In this document: positions 8,321-16,667 of the stretch, piece by piece | Numbering within the stretch: position 1 is the stretch's first letter | Layout: each line of letters opens with the position of its first letter | NCBI RefSeq assembly: GCF_029623345.1 | Contig: NZ_JAPYKH010000012.1 | Location: forward strand, 1 to 64,000 | DNA: 64,000 nt | Direction: 5' to 3' | Source of the DNA: Sphingomonas phyllosphaerae | GTDB taxonomy: Bacteria > Pseudomonadota > Alphaproteobacteria > Sphingomonadales > Sphingomonadaceae | Notes under the pieces: model-generated | What the model saw: only the letters and a program-made list of their open reading frames with translations | The model's database searches: none | Told to the model about the DNA's origin: nothing | Translations under genes and position numbers: made by a program

Positions 8321-9931
8321 GTGGCGGCGTCCGCGGCCGCTGACGTCCCGCGTTCGCCCGCGGGGCCGGGCGAGTTCGTCGGTCATTGGCCGACGGGCGC
8401 CAAACTCTTCCTCATTCTCAGCATCGCGCTGCTGCCGCTGGCGTTGATCGCGATCTTCGCCACGCTGCGCGTCACCCAGATCGCCGACACCGAGCTTCGC
8501 TCGCACCTGCGCGTCGCCGCGGCCGAGTCGAGCCGCGCCATCGCCATCGAGCTGGTCGGCGACATGACGGCGCTGCGCGTCGCGGTCGACGCGCTGACCG
8601 CCGACCGCGGCGACGCGCCGAGCTGCGCGCGCGCGCAGGGCGTGTTCGCGCAGCAGTCGGCCGCGGGCACCAGCTTTGTCATCCTCGATCGCCATGGCCA
8701 GCCGATCTGCGGTGAGCCCTTCCCGGGCGCTGCCGCCTTTGCGCGCCAGTCCGACCCCGCGGTGGTCAGCGCGCGGCTCATCGAGGGTGCGGCGGGCGGT
8801 CGACGCGGGCTGATGCTGCGTATCGCCGGGCGCAGCAACGGCGTGAGCGCGGCGGCGTATTTTCCCGCCGCCTTCCTCCAGCAGCTGAGCCGGCCGAGCG
8901 GCTTCGCGGTCGATTATGGCTCGACGCTGACGCTCGGCAACCAGCGGCTCGAGCTCGACCCGCTGAAGCGCGAGAGTGCGTTCGAGCGGCGTGAGGCGGC
9001 GCGCAACGATCTCGTCGTCGCAGGGCTGGCGCTGGAGATGCAGGTGCGCAGCGCCCCGATCAGCTCGCCGCTGCTGATCGCGCTGGCGCTGCCGCTGCTG
9101 ATGTGGGCGCTGGCCGCGGCGATCAGCTGGTTCGTGGTCGATCGCCTACTGATTGCGCCGCTGCGCGCGTTGCGCGGCAGCATCGCCGCTTACGCCCCCG
9201 GCGACCAACCCGACCCCGCGATGCTGCGCGCGCTGCCCGCGCAGGAGATCCGCGATCTGGGCGACACGTTCCGCGCGCTCAGCCGCACCGTCGCGCTGCA
9301 CGAGGCGGGCCTCGCCGAGGGGCTGGTGCGCCAGACCAAGCTGACGCGCGAGGTGCACCATCGCGTCAAGAACAATCTCCAGGTGATCTCGAGCCTGATC
9401 AACTTTCACGCGCGCGGCGCGCGCAGCGTGGAGGCGACCCAGGCCTATGCCTCGATCCAGCGCCGCGTCGACGCGCTCGCGGTGGTGCACCGCTATCACT
9501 TCGCCGAGATGGAGGAAAATCGCGGCGTCGGATTGCGCTCGGTGCTGGGCGAATTGGCCTCGAGCATCCGCGCCACCGCACCCGAGGGCACGCGGATCGG
9601 CATCGTGCTCGACATCGACCCCTTCTACGTCACGCAGGACGTCGCGGTGGCGGTCGCCTTCCTCGTCACCGAGCTGGTCGAGCTGGCGATGACCTGCGCG
9701 CCCGAGGCACAGCTGCGCATCTCGCTCAAGCCGGTCGCGGGCACGGCGGAGAAGGCGATGCTGCGATTGTCCTCGCGCGCGCTTGTCGACAGCGACATCC
9801 TGCGCGACGGGCTCGGCCATCGCTACGGTCGCGTGATCGAGGGACTGACCCGGCAGCTGCGTTCGTCACTGCAGCACGACCCGCTCTCGGGCGCCTATGA
9901 GATCGCGGTGGCGGTGACCGGCAGCGAGTGA
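8321..9931 (+). CDS. PhyP-like HisKA_2 sensor protein with a degenerate ATPase domain
   Basis: 536 residues from GTG 8321. It has a membrane segment at about 29-49, a periplasmic sensor region, a second segment at about 250-273, a HAMP-like linker and a HisKA_2 helix with HHRVKNNLQ (His347). The C-terminal domain keeps LVTELVELA where active kinases have an N-box Asn. It also lacks a DxGxG ATP-lid motif, reading LRLSSRALVDSD instead. Sphingomonas PhyP, encoded at the same locus, is known to behave as a PhyR phosphatase rather than a kinase, and this protein fits that type. It sits in an operon with nepR. Assignment as PhyP is by architecture and location. Confidence 0.8.
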   Translation: MAASAAADVPRSPAGPGEFVGHWPTGAKLFLILSIALLPLALIAIFATLRVTQIADTELRSHLRVAAAESSRAIAIELVGDMTALRVAVDALTADRGDAPSCARAQGVFAQQSAAGTSFVILDRHGQPICGEPFPGAAAFARQSDPAVVSARLIEGAAGGRRGLMLRIAGRSNGVSAAAYFPAAFLQQLSRPSGFAVDYGSTLTLGNQRLELDPLKRESAFERREAARNDLVVAGLALEMQVRSAPISSPLLIALALPLLMWALAAAISWFVVDRLLIAPLRALRGSIAAYAPGDQPDPAMLRALPAQEIRDLGDTFRALSRTVALHEAGLAEGLVRQTKLTREVHHRVKNNLQVISSLINFHARGARSVEATQAYASIQRRVDALAVVHRYHFAEMEENRGVGLRSVLGELASSIRATAPEGTRIGIVLDIDPFYVTQDVAVAVAFLVTELVELAMTCAPEAQLRISLKPVAGTAEKAMLRLSSRALVDSDILRDGLGHRYGRVIEGLTRQLRSSLQHDPLSGAYEIAVAVTGSE

Positions 9932-9973
9932 AAACATCCTTTTCAGGGCTTTGGAAAATAATGACGCTGCAGC

Positions 9974-9998
9974 GGAACTGATCGCGGGAAGGCCCGTT
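9974..9998 (+). promoter_or_regulatory. Perfect EcfG consensus promoter
   Basis: GGAAC at 9974-9978, exactly 16 bases, CGTT at 9995-9998: a full match to the alphaproteobacterial general stress promoter. It begins 43 bases after the PhyP-like stop. A start site about 6-8 bases downstream would fall at 10004-10006, immediately before a perfect hairpin, so it appears to drive the candidate sRNA rather than a protein. Confidence 0.8.
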
Positions 9999-10004
9999 CA
10001 CCCA

Positions 10005-10103
10005 TTCGGACAGCGACCTTATGCCCCCCGCTCTCGCTGTCCGCGACATAGGCCCGGAAGCGTCCACCCCTCCCCCCCCCCGGTGACGCTTCCGGGCCTT
10101 TAC
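10005..10103 (+). ncRNA. Candidate stress-induced small RNA with two C-rich hairpin loops
   Basis: About 98 nt between the perfect EcfG promoter and a terminator. Hairpin 1 pairs CGGACAGCGA (10007-10016) with TCGCTGTCCG (10034-10043), exposing a 17-nt loop with six C. Hairpin 2 pairs GGCCCGGAAGCGTC (10051-10064) with GACGCTTCCGGGCC (10085-10098), exposing a 20-nt loop with a run of ten C. C-rich loops of this kind can pair with G-rich ribosome binding sites. Caulobacter GsrN, a sigma-T-dependent sRNA, also uses an exposed C-rich loop. No ORF is present. Function here is inference. Confidence 0.7.
10051..10103 (+). terminator. Terminator hairpin of the candidate sRNA
   Basis: Perfect 14-bp stem (10051-10064 with 10085-10098) followed by TTTACC. 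The U-run is short, but the stem is very stable. Confidence 0.75.
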
Positions 10104-10204
10104 CATTTCAACCGCATCGCCGATGACGCTCCGCAAGCTATTGCAGTGGCGGAACGATCAGGGCCGCCGCGCATTGTTGGCATGATCTTCGAGGAGGCGG
10201 TTCG

Positions 10205-10339
10205 ATGCGTAAGGTTATGATGGTTGCGGCACTGGCCGGCGCGATGCTGGTGGCGGCGTGCAACACGGTCGGTGGCGTCGGCAAGGACGTGTCCTCCGCA
10301 GGCGACGCAGTCAGCACCGCGGCGGACAAGTCGAAGTAA
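10205..10339 (+). CDS. Entericidin-like small lipoprotein
   Basis: A 44-residue protein below usual length cut-offs. The signal peptide MRKVMMVAALAGAMLVAAC ends in a lipobox with Cys19. It is followed by NTVGGVGKDV and a short A/D/K-rich tail ending in DKSK, the pattern of entericidin A/B-type lipoproteins. A GAGGAGGCGG ribosome site precedes ATG 10205. Entericidins are small envelope lipoproteins often tied to stress. It lies just after the candidate EcfG-driven sRNA, so read-through could place it in the same regulon, though I see no consensus promoter of its own. A strong terminator follows. Confidence 0.85.
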   Translation: MRKVMMVAALAGAMLVAACNTVGGVGKDVSSAGDAVSTAADKSK

Positions 10340-10364
10340 TCTAATCCCTTCGGGGTCGCACGGG

Positions 10365-10396
10365 AGGCGGGTCGCGGCGACGCGGCCCGCCTTTTG
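10365..10396 (+). terminator. Rho-independent terminator after the entericidin-like gene
   Basis: AGGCGGGTCGCG (10365-10376), GCGA tetraloop, CGCGGCCCGCCT (10381-10392), then a run of T. One G-T wobble in a 12-bp stem. Confidence 0.9.
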
Positions 10397-10617
10397 CTAT
10401 GAGGCGGACGCGAATGGGTGAACCATCGCGCGGTCGATCGGCACGAAATCGCCCGACCCGCGCGTTTCGCGACCCTGCTCCGGCAAACGCCGGCATCCAA
10501 GGCCAAGCAAAAAACAACGTCTCACGATAATCGCGGCCCAGGCTCCTGCCTCCGCAGAACTCAGAGGGGGAGACTCGTAACGATCCCTCAAAAGCGAGGA
10601 TCGAACGTCGTCCCGCC

Positions 10618-11406
10618 CTATTCCGCCTCGGCTGCCTCGACCGCTGCGGCGGTCTCGCGCGCGCGCTTGCGCTCGGTGAACCAGATGCCGACGATCGCCA
10701 GCTCGTAGAGGATTACCAACGGGATCGCCAGCAGCAGCTGCGAGCCGACGTCGGGGGGCGTCAGCACCGCGGCGATGGCGAAGGCGCCGACGATCGCGTA
10801 GCGCCGCGCGCCGATCAGCTGCTTGCGCGTCACGATTCCGGCGCGCTCAAGCAACATCAGCAGCACCGGCAGCAGGAAGGCCGCGCCGAAGCCGAACAGG
10901 AACTGCATGACGAAGCTGAGATAATAGCCCATTGCCGGCAGCGCCTGCTGGTGCACGCCGCCGACGTCACCCGAGAAGCCGAGCAAAAAGTGCAGCGCCA
11001 TCGGGATGGCGACATAATAGGCCATGGATGCGCCGAGCAGAAACAGCAGCGGCGTCGCCAACAGGAACGGCAGCAGCGCGCGCTTCTCCTTGCGGTACAG
11101 GCCGGGCGCGACGAACTGCCACAGCTGCATCGCGATCACGGGGAAGGAGATCATCATCGCCGCGAAGAAGGCGACCTTCACCTGGACGAAGAAGGCCTCG
11201 AACAGCTGCGTGTAGATGAGCGTCTTCTGCCCCGCGCTGAGCAGCGGCTGGACCAGGAACGCGAAGATATTCTCGGCGAAATACCAGCACACGCCGAACG
11301 ACAGCACCACCGCAGCGATGCAGTAGAGCAGGCGGCGGCGCAGCTCGAGCAGATGGTCGAGCAGCGGCGCGCGGCTGTCCTCCAGCTCGTCGACGACCTC
11401 GCTCAC
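10618..11406 (-). CDS. tatC: Sec-independent protein translocase TatC
   Basis: 262 residues with six membrane segments. It is the receptor subunit that binds twin-arginine signal peptides and, with TatB and TatA, exports folded proteins. The family N-terminus PLLDHLLELRRRL and the conserved LWQFVAPGLYRKEKR and LTPPDVGSQ segments are present. The start ATG at 11406 overlaps the tatB stop by 4 bases. It is the last gene of scpA-scpB-tatA-tatB-tatC. Confidence 0.97.
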   Translation of the reverse strand: MSEVVDELEDSRAPLLDHLLELRRRLLYCIAAVVLSFGVCWYFAENIFAFLVQPLLSAGQKTLIYTQLFEAFFVQVKVAFFAAMMISFPVIAMQLWQFVAPGLYRKEKRALLPFLLATPLLFLLGASMAYYVAIPMALHFLLGFSGDVGGVHQQALPAMGYYLSFVMQFLFGFGAAFLLPVLLMLLERAGIVTRKQLIGARRYAIVGAFAIAAVLTPPDVGSQLLLAIPLVILYELAIVGIWFTERKRARETAAAVEAAEAE

Positions 11407-11819
11407 GACGGTGCCTTGTTATCGGCCGCGGGCATCTCGTGCGGCGCGCCCGGCACAACGCGCGGCTGCTCCACCATCACCGGCGCGTGTTCCGCGTGCG
11501 ACGTGTCATCGTGCGAAGGCGCGAGCGACGAGTCAGCGGGCGCGTGCTCGCCCGAGGGTGGCTCGGGCGGCGGCGGCGGGATCATCGGGTGCTCACGCAT
11601 GATCCGCTCGTTCTCCGCCTTCCACTTCTTTTCCATTTCCTCCAGCTCGGCCTCGCGCACCATCTCGTCGAAGCCGGCACGGAACTGGCGCCCGACCGCG
11701 CGCGCGCGGCCGACCCAATAGCCGACCACCCGCATCGCCTTGGGCAGGTCCTTGGGGCCGATCACCACCAGCGCGACCAGCGCGACCAGCAGGAACTCGG
11801 ACGAGTCGATGTTGAACAT
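11403..11819 (-). CDS. tatB: Twin-arginine translocase subunit TatB
   Basis: 138 residues. One N-terminal membrane helix (EFLLVALVALVVIGPKDLP) is followed by an amphipathic helix and a long charged, Pro-rich, probably disordered tail (PPPPPEPPSGEHAP). TatB sits with TatC in the receptor complex. It lies 26 bases after tatA and overlaps tatC by 4 bases. Confidence 0.95.
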   Translation of the reverse strand: MFNIDSSEFLLVALVALVVIGPKDLPKAMRVVGYWVGRARAVGRQFRAGFDEMVREAELEEMEKKWKAENERIMREHPMIPPPPPEPPSGEHAPADSSLAPSHDDTSHAEHAPVMVEQPRVVPGAPHEMPAADNKAPS

Positions 11820-11845
11820 TCAGCGTGCCGGCCGGATGCGAGGGA

Positions 11846-12085
11846 TCAGCGCCGCTCCTCGCGGACTCGGTCGGCGTCGCGATCGAACGCGGGCTCGGCG
11901 CTCGACTGCGCCTCGATGCGCGGCTTGGGCGTGCGATCCTCGGCATCCTCCTCGGCCATGCCCTTCTTGAAGTTCTTCACGCCCTTGGCGACGTCGCCCA
12001 TCAGATTCGAGAAACGCCCGCCACCGAGCAGCAGGACCGCGACGATCGCGAGAATGAGGATATGCGGAAGACTGAAGCTGCCCAT
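11846..12085 (-). CDS. tatA: Twin-arginine translocase subunit TatA
   Basis: 79 residues. A membrane helix [18 protein letters not shown], a [19 protein letters not shown] amphipathic helix and an acidic tail give the standard TatA plan; it oligomerises to form the translocation path. It starts 26 bases after the scpB stop, within the same operon. Confidence 0.96.
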   Translation of the reverse strand: MGSFSLPHILILAIVAVLLLGGGRFSNLMGDVAKGVKNFKKGMAEEDAEDRTPKPRIEAQSSAEPAFDRDADRVREERR

Positions 12086-12111
12086 GGTGGAATCTCCTAA
12101 TTGTGTGTCAT

Positions 12112-12693
12112 CTAGTCGTCGTCGGCGTCTTTTTCCACCGCGAGTTGCTCGAAGGCGAGATCGACCGGATCAAGCAGCCCGGCGGCGCGCAGATCGTCGA
12201 GGCCGGGCAGGTCCCGCCGGCTCGTCAGCCCGAAATGGGACAGGAACTCGGGGGTCGTTGCGTAGGTGAGCGGGCGACCGGGCACGTCGCGCCGCCCGGC
12301 GGGTCGGACCCAGCCCGCCTCCATTAGTACGTCAAGCGTCCCCTTGGCGACCTGGACGCCGCGGATCGCTTCGATCTCGGCGCGGCTGACCGGTTCGTGA
12401 TAGGCGATGATCGCGAGCGTCTCGATCCCGGCGCGGCTGAGCCGGCGCACCTCCTCGCGATCGCGGCGCAGCAGATGCGCGAGATCGGGCGCGGTCTGGA
12501 AATGCCAGCGTCCGCCGCGCTCCACGAGCTCGACGCCGCGGCCGCGGTAGCGCTCGGCGACGGCGGCTATCGCGGCCCGTACGTCGCTGCTGCCGTCACC
12601 GTTGCCGACATAGGCGCGCAGCGAGTCGAGCGAGAGCGGCTCGGCGCTGGCGAACAGCACCGCTTCGACCGCGCGCTCGATCGCGGCGCTCAC
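12112..12693 (-). CDS. scpB: Segregation and condensation protein ScpB
   Basis: 193 residues from GTG 12693. Two winged-helix domains bind the linker of the ScpA kleisin in the SMC-ScpAB condensin. Family landmarks: [16 protein letters not shown] at the N-terminus, the [19 protein letters not shown] block and [18 protein letters not shown]. The GTGA start/stop overlap with scpA indicates translational coupling. The acidic C-terminus ends in EKDADDD. Confidence 0.95.
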   Translation of the reverse strand: MSAAIERAVEAVLFASAEPLSLDSLRAYVGNGDGSSDVRAAIAAVAERYRGRGVELVERGGRWHFQTAPDLAHLLRRDREEVRRLSRAGIETLAIIAYHEPVSRAEIEAIRGVQVAKGTLDVLMEAGWVRPAGRRDVPGRPLTYATTPEFLSHFGLTSRRDLPGLDDLRAAGLLDPVDLAFEQLAVEKDADDD

Positions 12694-13424
12694 GCCGCCG
12701 GCCGCCGCAAGTACAGCGGGGCAAACGGCGCCTCCTGCCGCAGCTCGACGCGCCCCTGGCGCGCCAGCTCGAGCGCAGCGAGGAAGCTCGACGCCAGCGC
12801 CGAACGACGCAGCGCGACGCTCGCCTGCTCCGGCAGAAAAGCCTCGATCGAGCGCCAGTCGATCGCGCTGCCGACCAGCGCCGCGACGCGCGCGATCGCC
12901 GCCTCCAGCGTCATCACTTCGCGGTCGTGGACGACATGCATCACCGGGCGCGACCGCGCCGACACGCGGCCATAGGCGGTCATCAGCTCGTAGAGATCGG
13001 CCGTCCACTGCGCCTTGCGCACCACCCGCAGTCCTTCGGGCGCGGCGCGTCGGAACACGTCGCGCCCGAGCCGGTCGCGCGCCATCAGCCGCGCGCCGGC
13101 GTCGCGCATGGCGTCGAGCCGCTCGAGCCGCAGCTGCAACCGCATCGCCAGCTCGTCGGCGTCGGGCTCCACCTCGGGGTCGCGCGGCAGAAGCAACGCC
13201 GACTTGAGATAGGCCAGCCACGCCGCCATCACGAGATAATCGGCGGCGAGCTCGAGCTGGAGCACGCGCGCGCGCTCGACGTAGCGGAGATATTGCTCGA
13301 CCAGCGCGAGGATCGATATCTCGCGCAGATCGACCTTCTGCGCGCGCGCGAGCGACAGCAGCAGGTCGAGCGGACCTTCCCAGCCCTCGAGATCGAGCGT
13401 CAGCTGCTCGGGCGCGTCGCTCAT
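12690..13424 (-). CDS. scpA: Segregation and condensation protein ScpA
   Basis: 244 residues. It is the kleisin that bridges the SMC heads and recruits ScpB. It starts MSDAPEQLTLDLEGWEGPLD, the usual family opening, at ATG 13424; the frame stays open upstream without homology. LLLSLARAQKVDLREIS is the SMC-binding N-terminal helix region and the winged helix lies at the C-terminus. It heads the scp-tat operon. A palindromic repeat lies upstream and nagZ is absent from its usual place here. Confidence 0.95.
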   Translation of the reverse strand: MSDAPEQLTLDLEGWEGPLDLLLSLARAQKVDLREISILALVEQYLRYVERARVLQLELAADYLVMAAWLAYLKSALLLPRDPEVEPDADELAMRLQLRLERLDAMRDAGARLMARDRLGRDVFRRAAPEGLRVVRKAQWTADLYELMTAYGRVSARSRPVMHVVHDREVMTLEAAIARVAALVGSAIDWRSIEAFLPEQASVALRRSALASSFLAALELARQGRVELRQEAPFAPLYLRRPAA

Positions 13425-14068
13425 CGGGCGCGGCCCCGAGCGCGAGAGGGCAAGGTGCTGACGCGGCACATGGGACGCACCGTGGCACGTGGCGCCTGGT
13501 GGGGCTAGGGGTGGCGGTGGCTCGGGCTGCCCTATCAACACGCTTGCTGAGCAGGCGGGACGGTGGATCCCGGACCTAGTCCGGAATGACGGGTGAGCTA
13601 TGGCGAGCCCTCTGCCATCGCATCGACGAATCCAGACACACCTTCCCGCGAACTTGCGGGAGCCAGATGACAACCGCAGCCGCCTTGAGACACGTTCGGG
13701 ATAACAACAAGAATTGTCATGCCTCTGCCGCGTCCGATCACCGCAGCATCCGAAGGCGCGCTACCGCTCCACATTGGAGCAAACCCGCCGTCGTGCGCCA
13801 GTCACTCGCGCCGATCCGCCACCAAGAATCACTCGCAACCCACGTAAATCACGCGATCGCTCCCTACTCGACTCGGCGAATTACAACGACTCGCCGCGTC
13901 TCTCCGTCGATCGGGCGCGCTCTGACGCCGCTGCTCTTGCCCGATTAACCCTGCTCAGGTCACAAACCTTTGTGCCTGGGAGGCTTCGTCTCCGGGGTGG
14001 CAGTACGAGAAAAGGGGAAGGCCGCGCGGCAGCCCGCCGCCCGGTCGCAGTCTTTGATCTGGGGTTCG
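13425..14068. other. Gene-free region between scpA and the M23 peptidase gene
   Basis: About 640 bases, noticeably less GC-rich from roughly 13660 to 13970 than its surroundings. A single palindromic unit GTGGATCCCGGACC...GGTCCGGAATGACGG-like lies at about 13563-13592. The short ORFs here show no family resemblance. It must carry the promoters of both divergent genes; I could not fix them. Confidence 0.5.
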
Positions 14069-15202
14069 ATGAACGACACCGCTCTCACGCCGGCCGCGCG
14101 CCCGCTCGATCGCCTGCGCGTCGCTGATGGCACACGCCGCCTGATGGTACGCGGTGGCGCCGCGATGGTCCTGGGCCTCGCCGGCTACGGCGCCGTCGCC
14201 GCCAGTCAGCAGGTCGCGGTCGCGACCGGGCTCAAGCCGGTGCCGACCAGTGAGCACAAGCTGGCCAAGATGGAGCAGAAGGTCACCCAGCTCCAGAGCC
14301 GTGTCGCCACGATCCGCCGTACCGCCGAGCTTCACGCCAGCCGCATCGAGCAGCGCCAGGCGCTGCTCGCCGCCGCGCTGACCGGCGAGGGCGAGAGCCG
14401 CGAGCTGGCGCGCGCGACGCTGGCGATCGACCCCGACGCCACTCGCCTCGCTGCCGACACGATCAAGCCCTTCCTCCGGGTCGAGACGCGCCAGGCCGAG
14501 CTCGCCGCGGTAGCGCAGCGTGAGCTTGACCAGCGCTACGCCGCGACTGCCAAGACAGTCCGCAAGCTGGGCATCTCCACCGCGCGCCTTGCGAAGAGGG
14601 GCAGTGCGATGGGCGGCCCGCTGGTCGACGCCAGCAGCGCCGAGGCCCGTGCCGATCTCGCCGCCGACCAACAGTTCCGCTCTTTGTTCATGAGCTGGAA
14701 GAAGCTTGACCGGCTCGAGCAGGGCGTGATCGCGATTCCGTCGGTGCAGCCGGTGCAGAAGCTGCAGTTCACCAGCAATTTCGGGATCCGCAGCGATCCG
14801 TTCCGCGGCACCGCGGCGATGCACGCCGGGGTCGACATCCCCGGGCCGAGCGGCACGCCGATCTACGCCACCGCCGACGGCGTGATCAGCCACGCCGGCC
14901 GCCAGGGCGGCTATGGTAACATGGTCGAGATCAACCACGGCAAGGGCATCGCCACGCGTTACGGCCATCTGTCGAAGATCCTCGTCTCTGACAATACGCG
15001 CGTGAAGCGCGGCCAGCTGATCGCGCTGATGGGCTCGACCGGGCGCTCGACCGGCCCGCACCTCCATTACGAGGTACGGATCGACGGTCATGCGGTGAAC
15101 CCCGTGCCGTTCCTGACCACCGCCGACTATCTGATGGCCGCGCAGGACCGCGCCGTCGGCCAGATCCCCGTGTCGACCTCGGGTCCCGTGCCGCAGGACT
15201 AA
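14069..15202 (+). CDS. Membrane-anchored M23-family murein peptidase
   Basis: 377 residues from ATG 14069; the frame extends 33 codons upstream but without a better ribosome site. A short cytoplasmic part, one membrane segment at about 25-46 and a coiled coil (KLAKMEQKVTQLQSRVATI) lead to a C-terminal LytM domain. Zinc-site motifs are present: HAGVDIPGPSGTPIY (HxxxD) and GPHLHYEVRID (HxH), with SNFGIRSDPF before them. These enzymes cut peptide cross-links in peptidoglycan or activate amidases. A terminator follows. I expect it to act in the periplasm during growth or division. Confidence 0.9.
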   Translation: MNDTALTPAARPLDRLRVADGTRRLMVRGGAAMVLGLAGYGAVAASQQVAVATGLKPVPTSEHKLAKMEQKVTQLQSRVATIRRTAELHASRIEQRQALLAAALTGEGESRELARATLAIDPDATRLAADTIKPFLRVETRQAELAAVAQRELDQRYAATAKTVRKLGISTARLAKRGSAMGGPLVDASSAEARADLAADQQFRSLFMSWKKLDRLEQGVIAIPSVQPVQKLQFTSNFGIRSDPFRGTAAMHAGVDIPGPSGTPIYATADGVISHAGRQGGYGNMVEINHGKGIATRYGHLSKILVSDNTRVKRGQLIALMGSTGRSTGPHLHYEVRIDGHAVNPVPFLTTADYLMAAQDRAVGQIPVSTSGPVPQD

Positions 15203-15225
15203 TCGCCTCGCTTGAGAGGGGAGGG

Positions 15226-15258
15226 GGGCCGGCGCCGCGCCACGCGGGCCGGCCCTTT
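15226..15258 (+). terminator. Terminator after the M23 peptidase gene
   Basis: GGGCCGGC (15226-15233) pairs with GCCGGCCC (15248-15255), followed by TTT. The rest of the 15203-15507 gap holds only a degenerate palindromic unit near 15363-15398. Confidence 0.7.
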
Positions 15259-15507
15259 GTCGTGGTGTGGCGGCGGAGAGCCTTTCCACCGAGGCAAATT
15301 CCCGTCAGCCGGGGCTTTATCCGGAAGCCAACGCCCCGCCCCTGCTGAAGGCGTTGTTTTCGCGGGATCATGGATCCGGGCGCAGGGCGGGGATGACGCG
15401 TGTGGGCGTTGCGACGTGAGCGTGGCGACGACGCCCGAAGCGAGGTCGGGAAGACGTCGTCCGCCGCGCCCCTTCCCCCCGCCGCTGCCCACGCCTATCT
15501 TATGCGC

Positions 15508-15846
15508 ATGGCCACGCTTGCACCCGATATTGCGCTCACCTCCGCCGCTGCCGCGCGCGTCGCGGCGATCGCGGCGCGGCAGAACAAGCCCGCGATCCTG
15601 CGCCTCGCGGTCGAGGGCGGCGGCTGCTCGGGGTTCCAGTACCGCTTCGGCTTCGCCGACGTGCCGGAGGCGAGCGACCTGGTGGTGGAGACGGACGGGG
15701 TGCGGCTGGTGGTCGACGACGTCAGCCTCGATCTCGTCCGCGGCGCCAGCGTCGACTATATCGAGTCGCTCGGCGGCGCCTCGTTCAAGGTGGAGAATCC
15801 GCAGGCTGCGAGCGGTTGCGGCTGCGGCACCAGCTTCTCGGTCTAA
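15508..15846 (+). CDS. A-type iron-sulfur cluster carrier (ErpA/IscA family)
   Basis: 112 residues from ATG 15508 (an in-frame ATG two codons earlier is possible). The three cluster-binding cysteines are in place: GGGCSGFQY, then GCGCGTSF at the C-terminus. It delivers Fe-S clusters to client apoproteins. It is a stand-alone gene here, not next to isc or suf genes, so ErpA, IscA and SufA cannot be told apart by context. exonuclease III follows after 50 bases. Confidence 0.93.
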   Translation: MATLAPDIALTSAAAARVAAIAARQNKPAILRLAVEGGGCSGFQYRFGFADVPEASDLVVETDGVRLVVDDVSLDLVRGASVDYIESLGGASFKVENPQAASGCGCGTSFSV

Positions 15847-15896
15847 GGCACGCGCGGGGCGAGACAAAGCGATCGCGGCGCGATAGATCGTCGCGG

Positions 15897-16667
15897 GTGA
15901 AGATCGTCACTTACAACGTCAACGGCATCAAGGCGCGGCTGCCGCGGCTGCTCGAGTATCTCGAGGAGGCGCAGCCCGACGTGGTGTGCCTTCAGGAGCT
16001 CAAGTCGAGCGACGAGACCTTCCCCGAGGCGGAGGTGCGCGGCGCCGGGTATGGCGCGGTGTGGCACGGGCAAAAGGGGTTCAACGGCGTCGCGGTGCTC
16101 GCGCGCGGTGCCGACCCGGTCGAGCGCCAGCGCGGGCTGGAGGGCGAGCCCGAGGACGAGCACAGCCGCTACCTCGAGTGCGACGTCGCCGGGCTGACCG
16201 TCGCGTCGATCTATCTGCCCAACGGCAATCCGCAGCCCGGTCCCAAGTTCGACTACAAGCTGCGCTGGATCGAGCGGCTGCGCGCGCGCGCGGCGCAGCT
16301 TCTCGCCAGCGAAGTTCCCGCGGTGTTGGCGGGCGACTATAATGTCATACCCAATGACGACGACGTCTTCTCCGTGCGCGCGATGGCAAGCGACGCGCTG
16401 ATGCAGCCCGAGAGCCGCCAGGGTTATCGCGCGCTGGTCGCGCAGGGCTGGACCGACGCGTTGCGCGCGCGCCATCCTCGCGGCGGCGTCTGGACCTTCT
16501 GGGACTATCAGGCGGGCGCGTGGCAACGCGACGCGGGCTTCCGCATCGATCACCTGCTGCTTAGCCCGGCGGTGGCCGACCGGCTGGTCGAGGCCGGTGT
16601 CGACAAGGAATATCGCGGGCGCGAGAAAGCGAGCGACCACGCGCCCACCTGGGTGCGGCTGCGATGA
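15897..16667 (+). CDS. xth: Exodeoxyribonuclease III
   Basis: 256 residues from GTG 15897, where family homology begins (VKIVTYNVNGIKARLP). It is an exonuclease III/AP-endonuclease fold enzyme that repairs abasic sites and removes 3' blocks. Active-site motifs: LQELKSSDE (metal-binding Glu), IYLPNGNP, LAGDYNVIP (Asp/Asn) and SDHAPTWV with the catalytic Asp-His. Its stop overlaps the start of the next gene by 4 bases (ATGA), so the two are coupled although their functions seem unrelated. Confidence 0.95.
   Translation: MKIVTYNVNGIKARLPRLLEYLEEAQPDVVCLQELKSSDETFPEAEVRGAGYGAVWHGQKGFNGVAVLARGADPVERQRGLEGEPEDEHSRYLECDVAGLTVASIYLPNGNPQPGPKFDYKLRWIERLRARAAQLLASEVPAVLAGDYNVIPNDDDVFSVRAMASDALMQPESRQGYRALVAQGWTDALRARHPRGGVWTFWDYQAGAWQRDAGFRIDHLLLSPAVADRLVEAGVDKEYRGREKASDHAPTWVRLR

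Noticed and set aside
10140..10204. EcfG promoter directly before the entericidin-like gene
   Set aside because: A GGAAC is present, but the nearest GTT is 20 bases away, outside accepted spacing.
13586..13948. A 120-codon frame in the lower-GC gap before the M23 gene
   Set aside because: His/Arg/Thr-rich without structure or homology and no ribosome site; probably chance in non-coding DNA.
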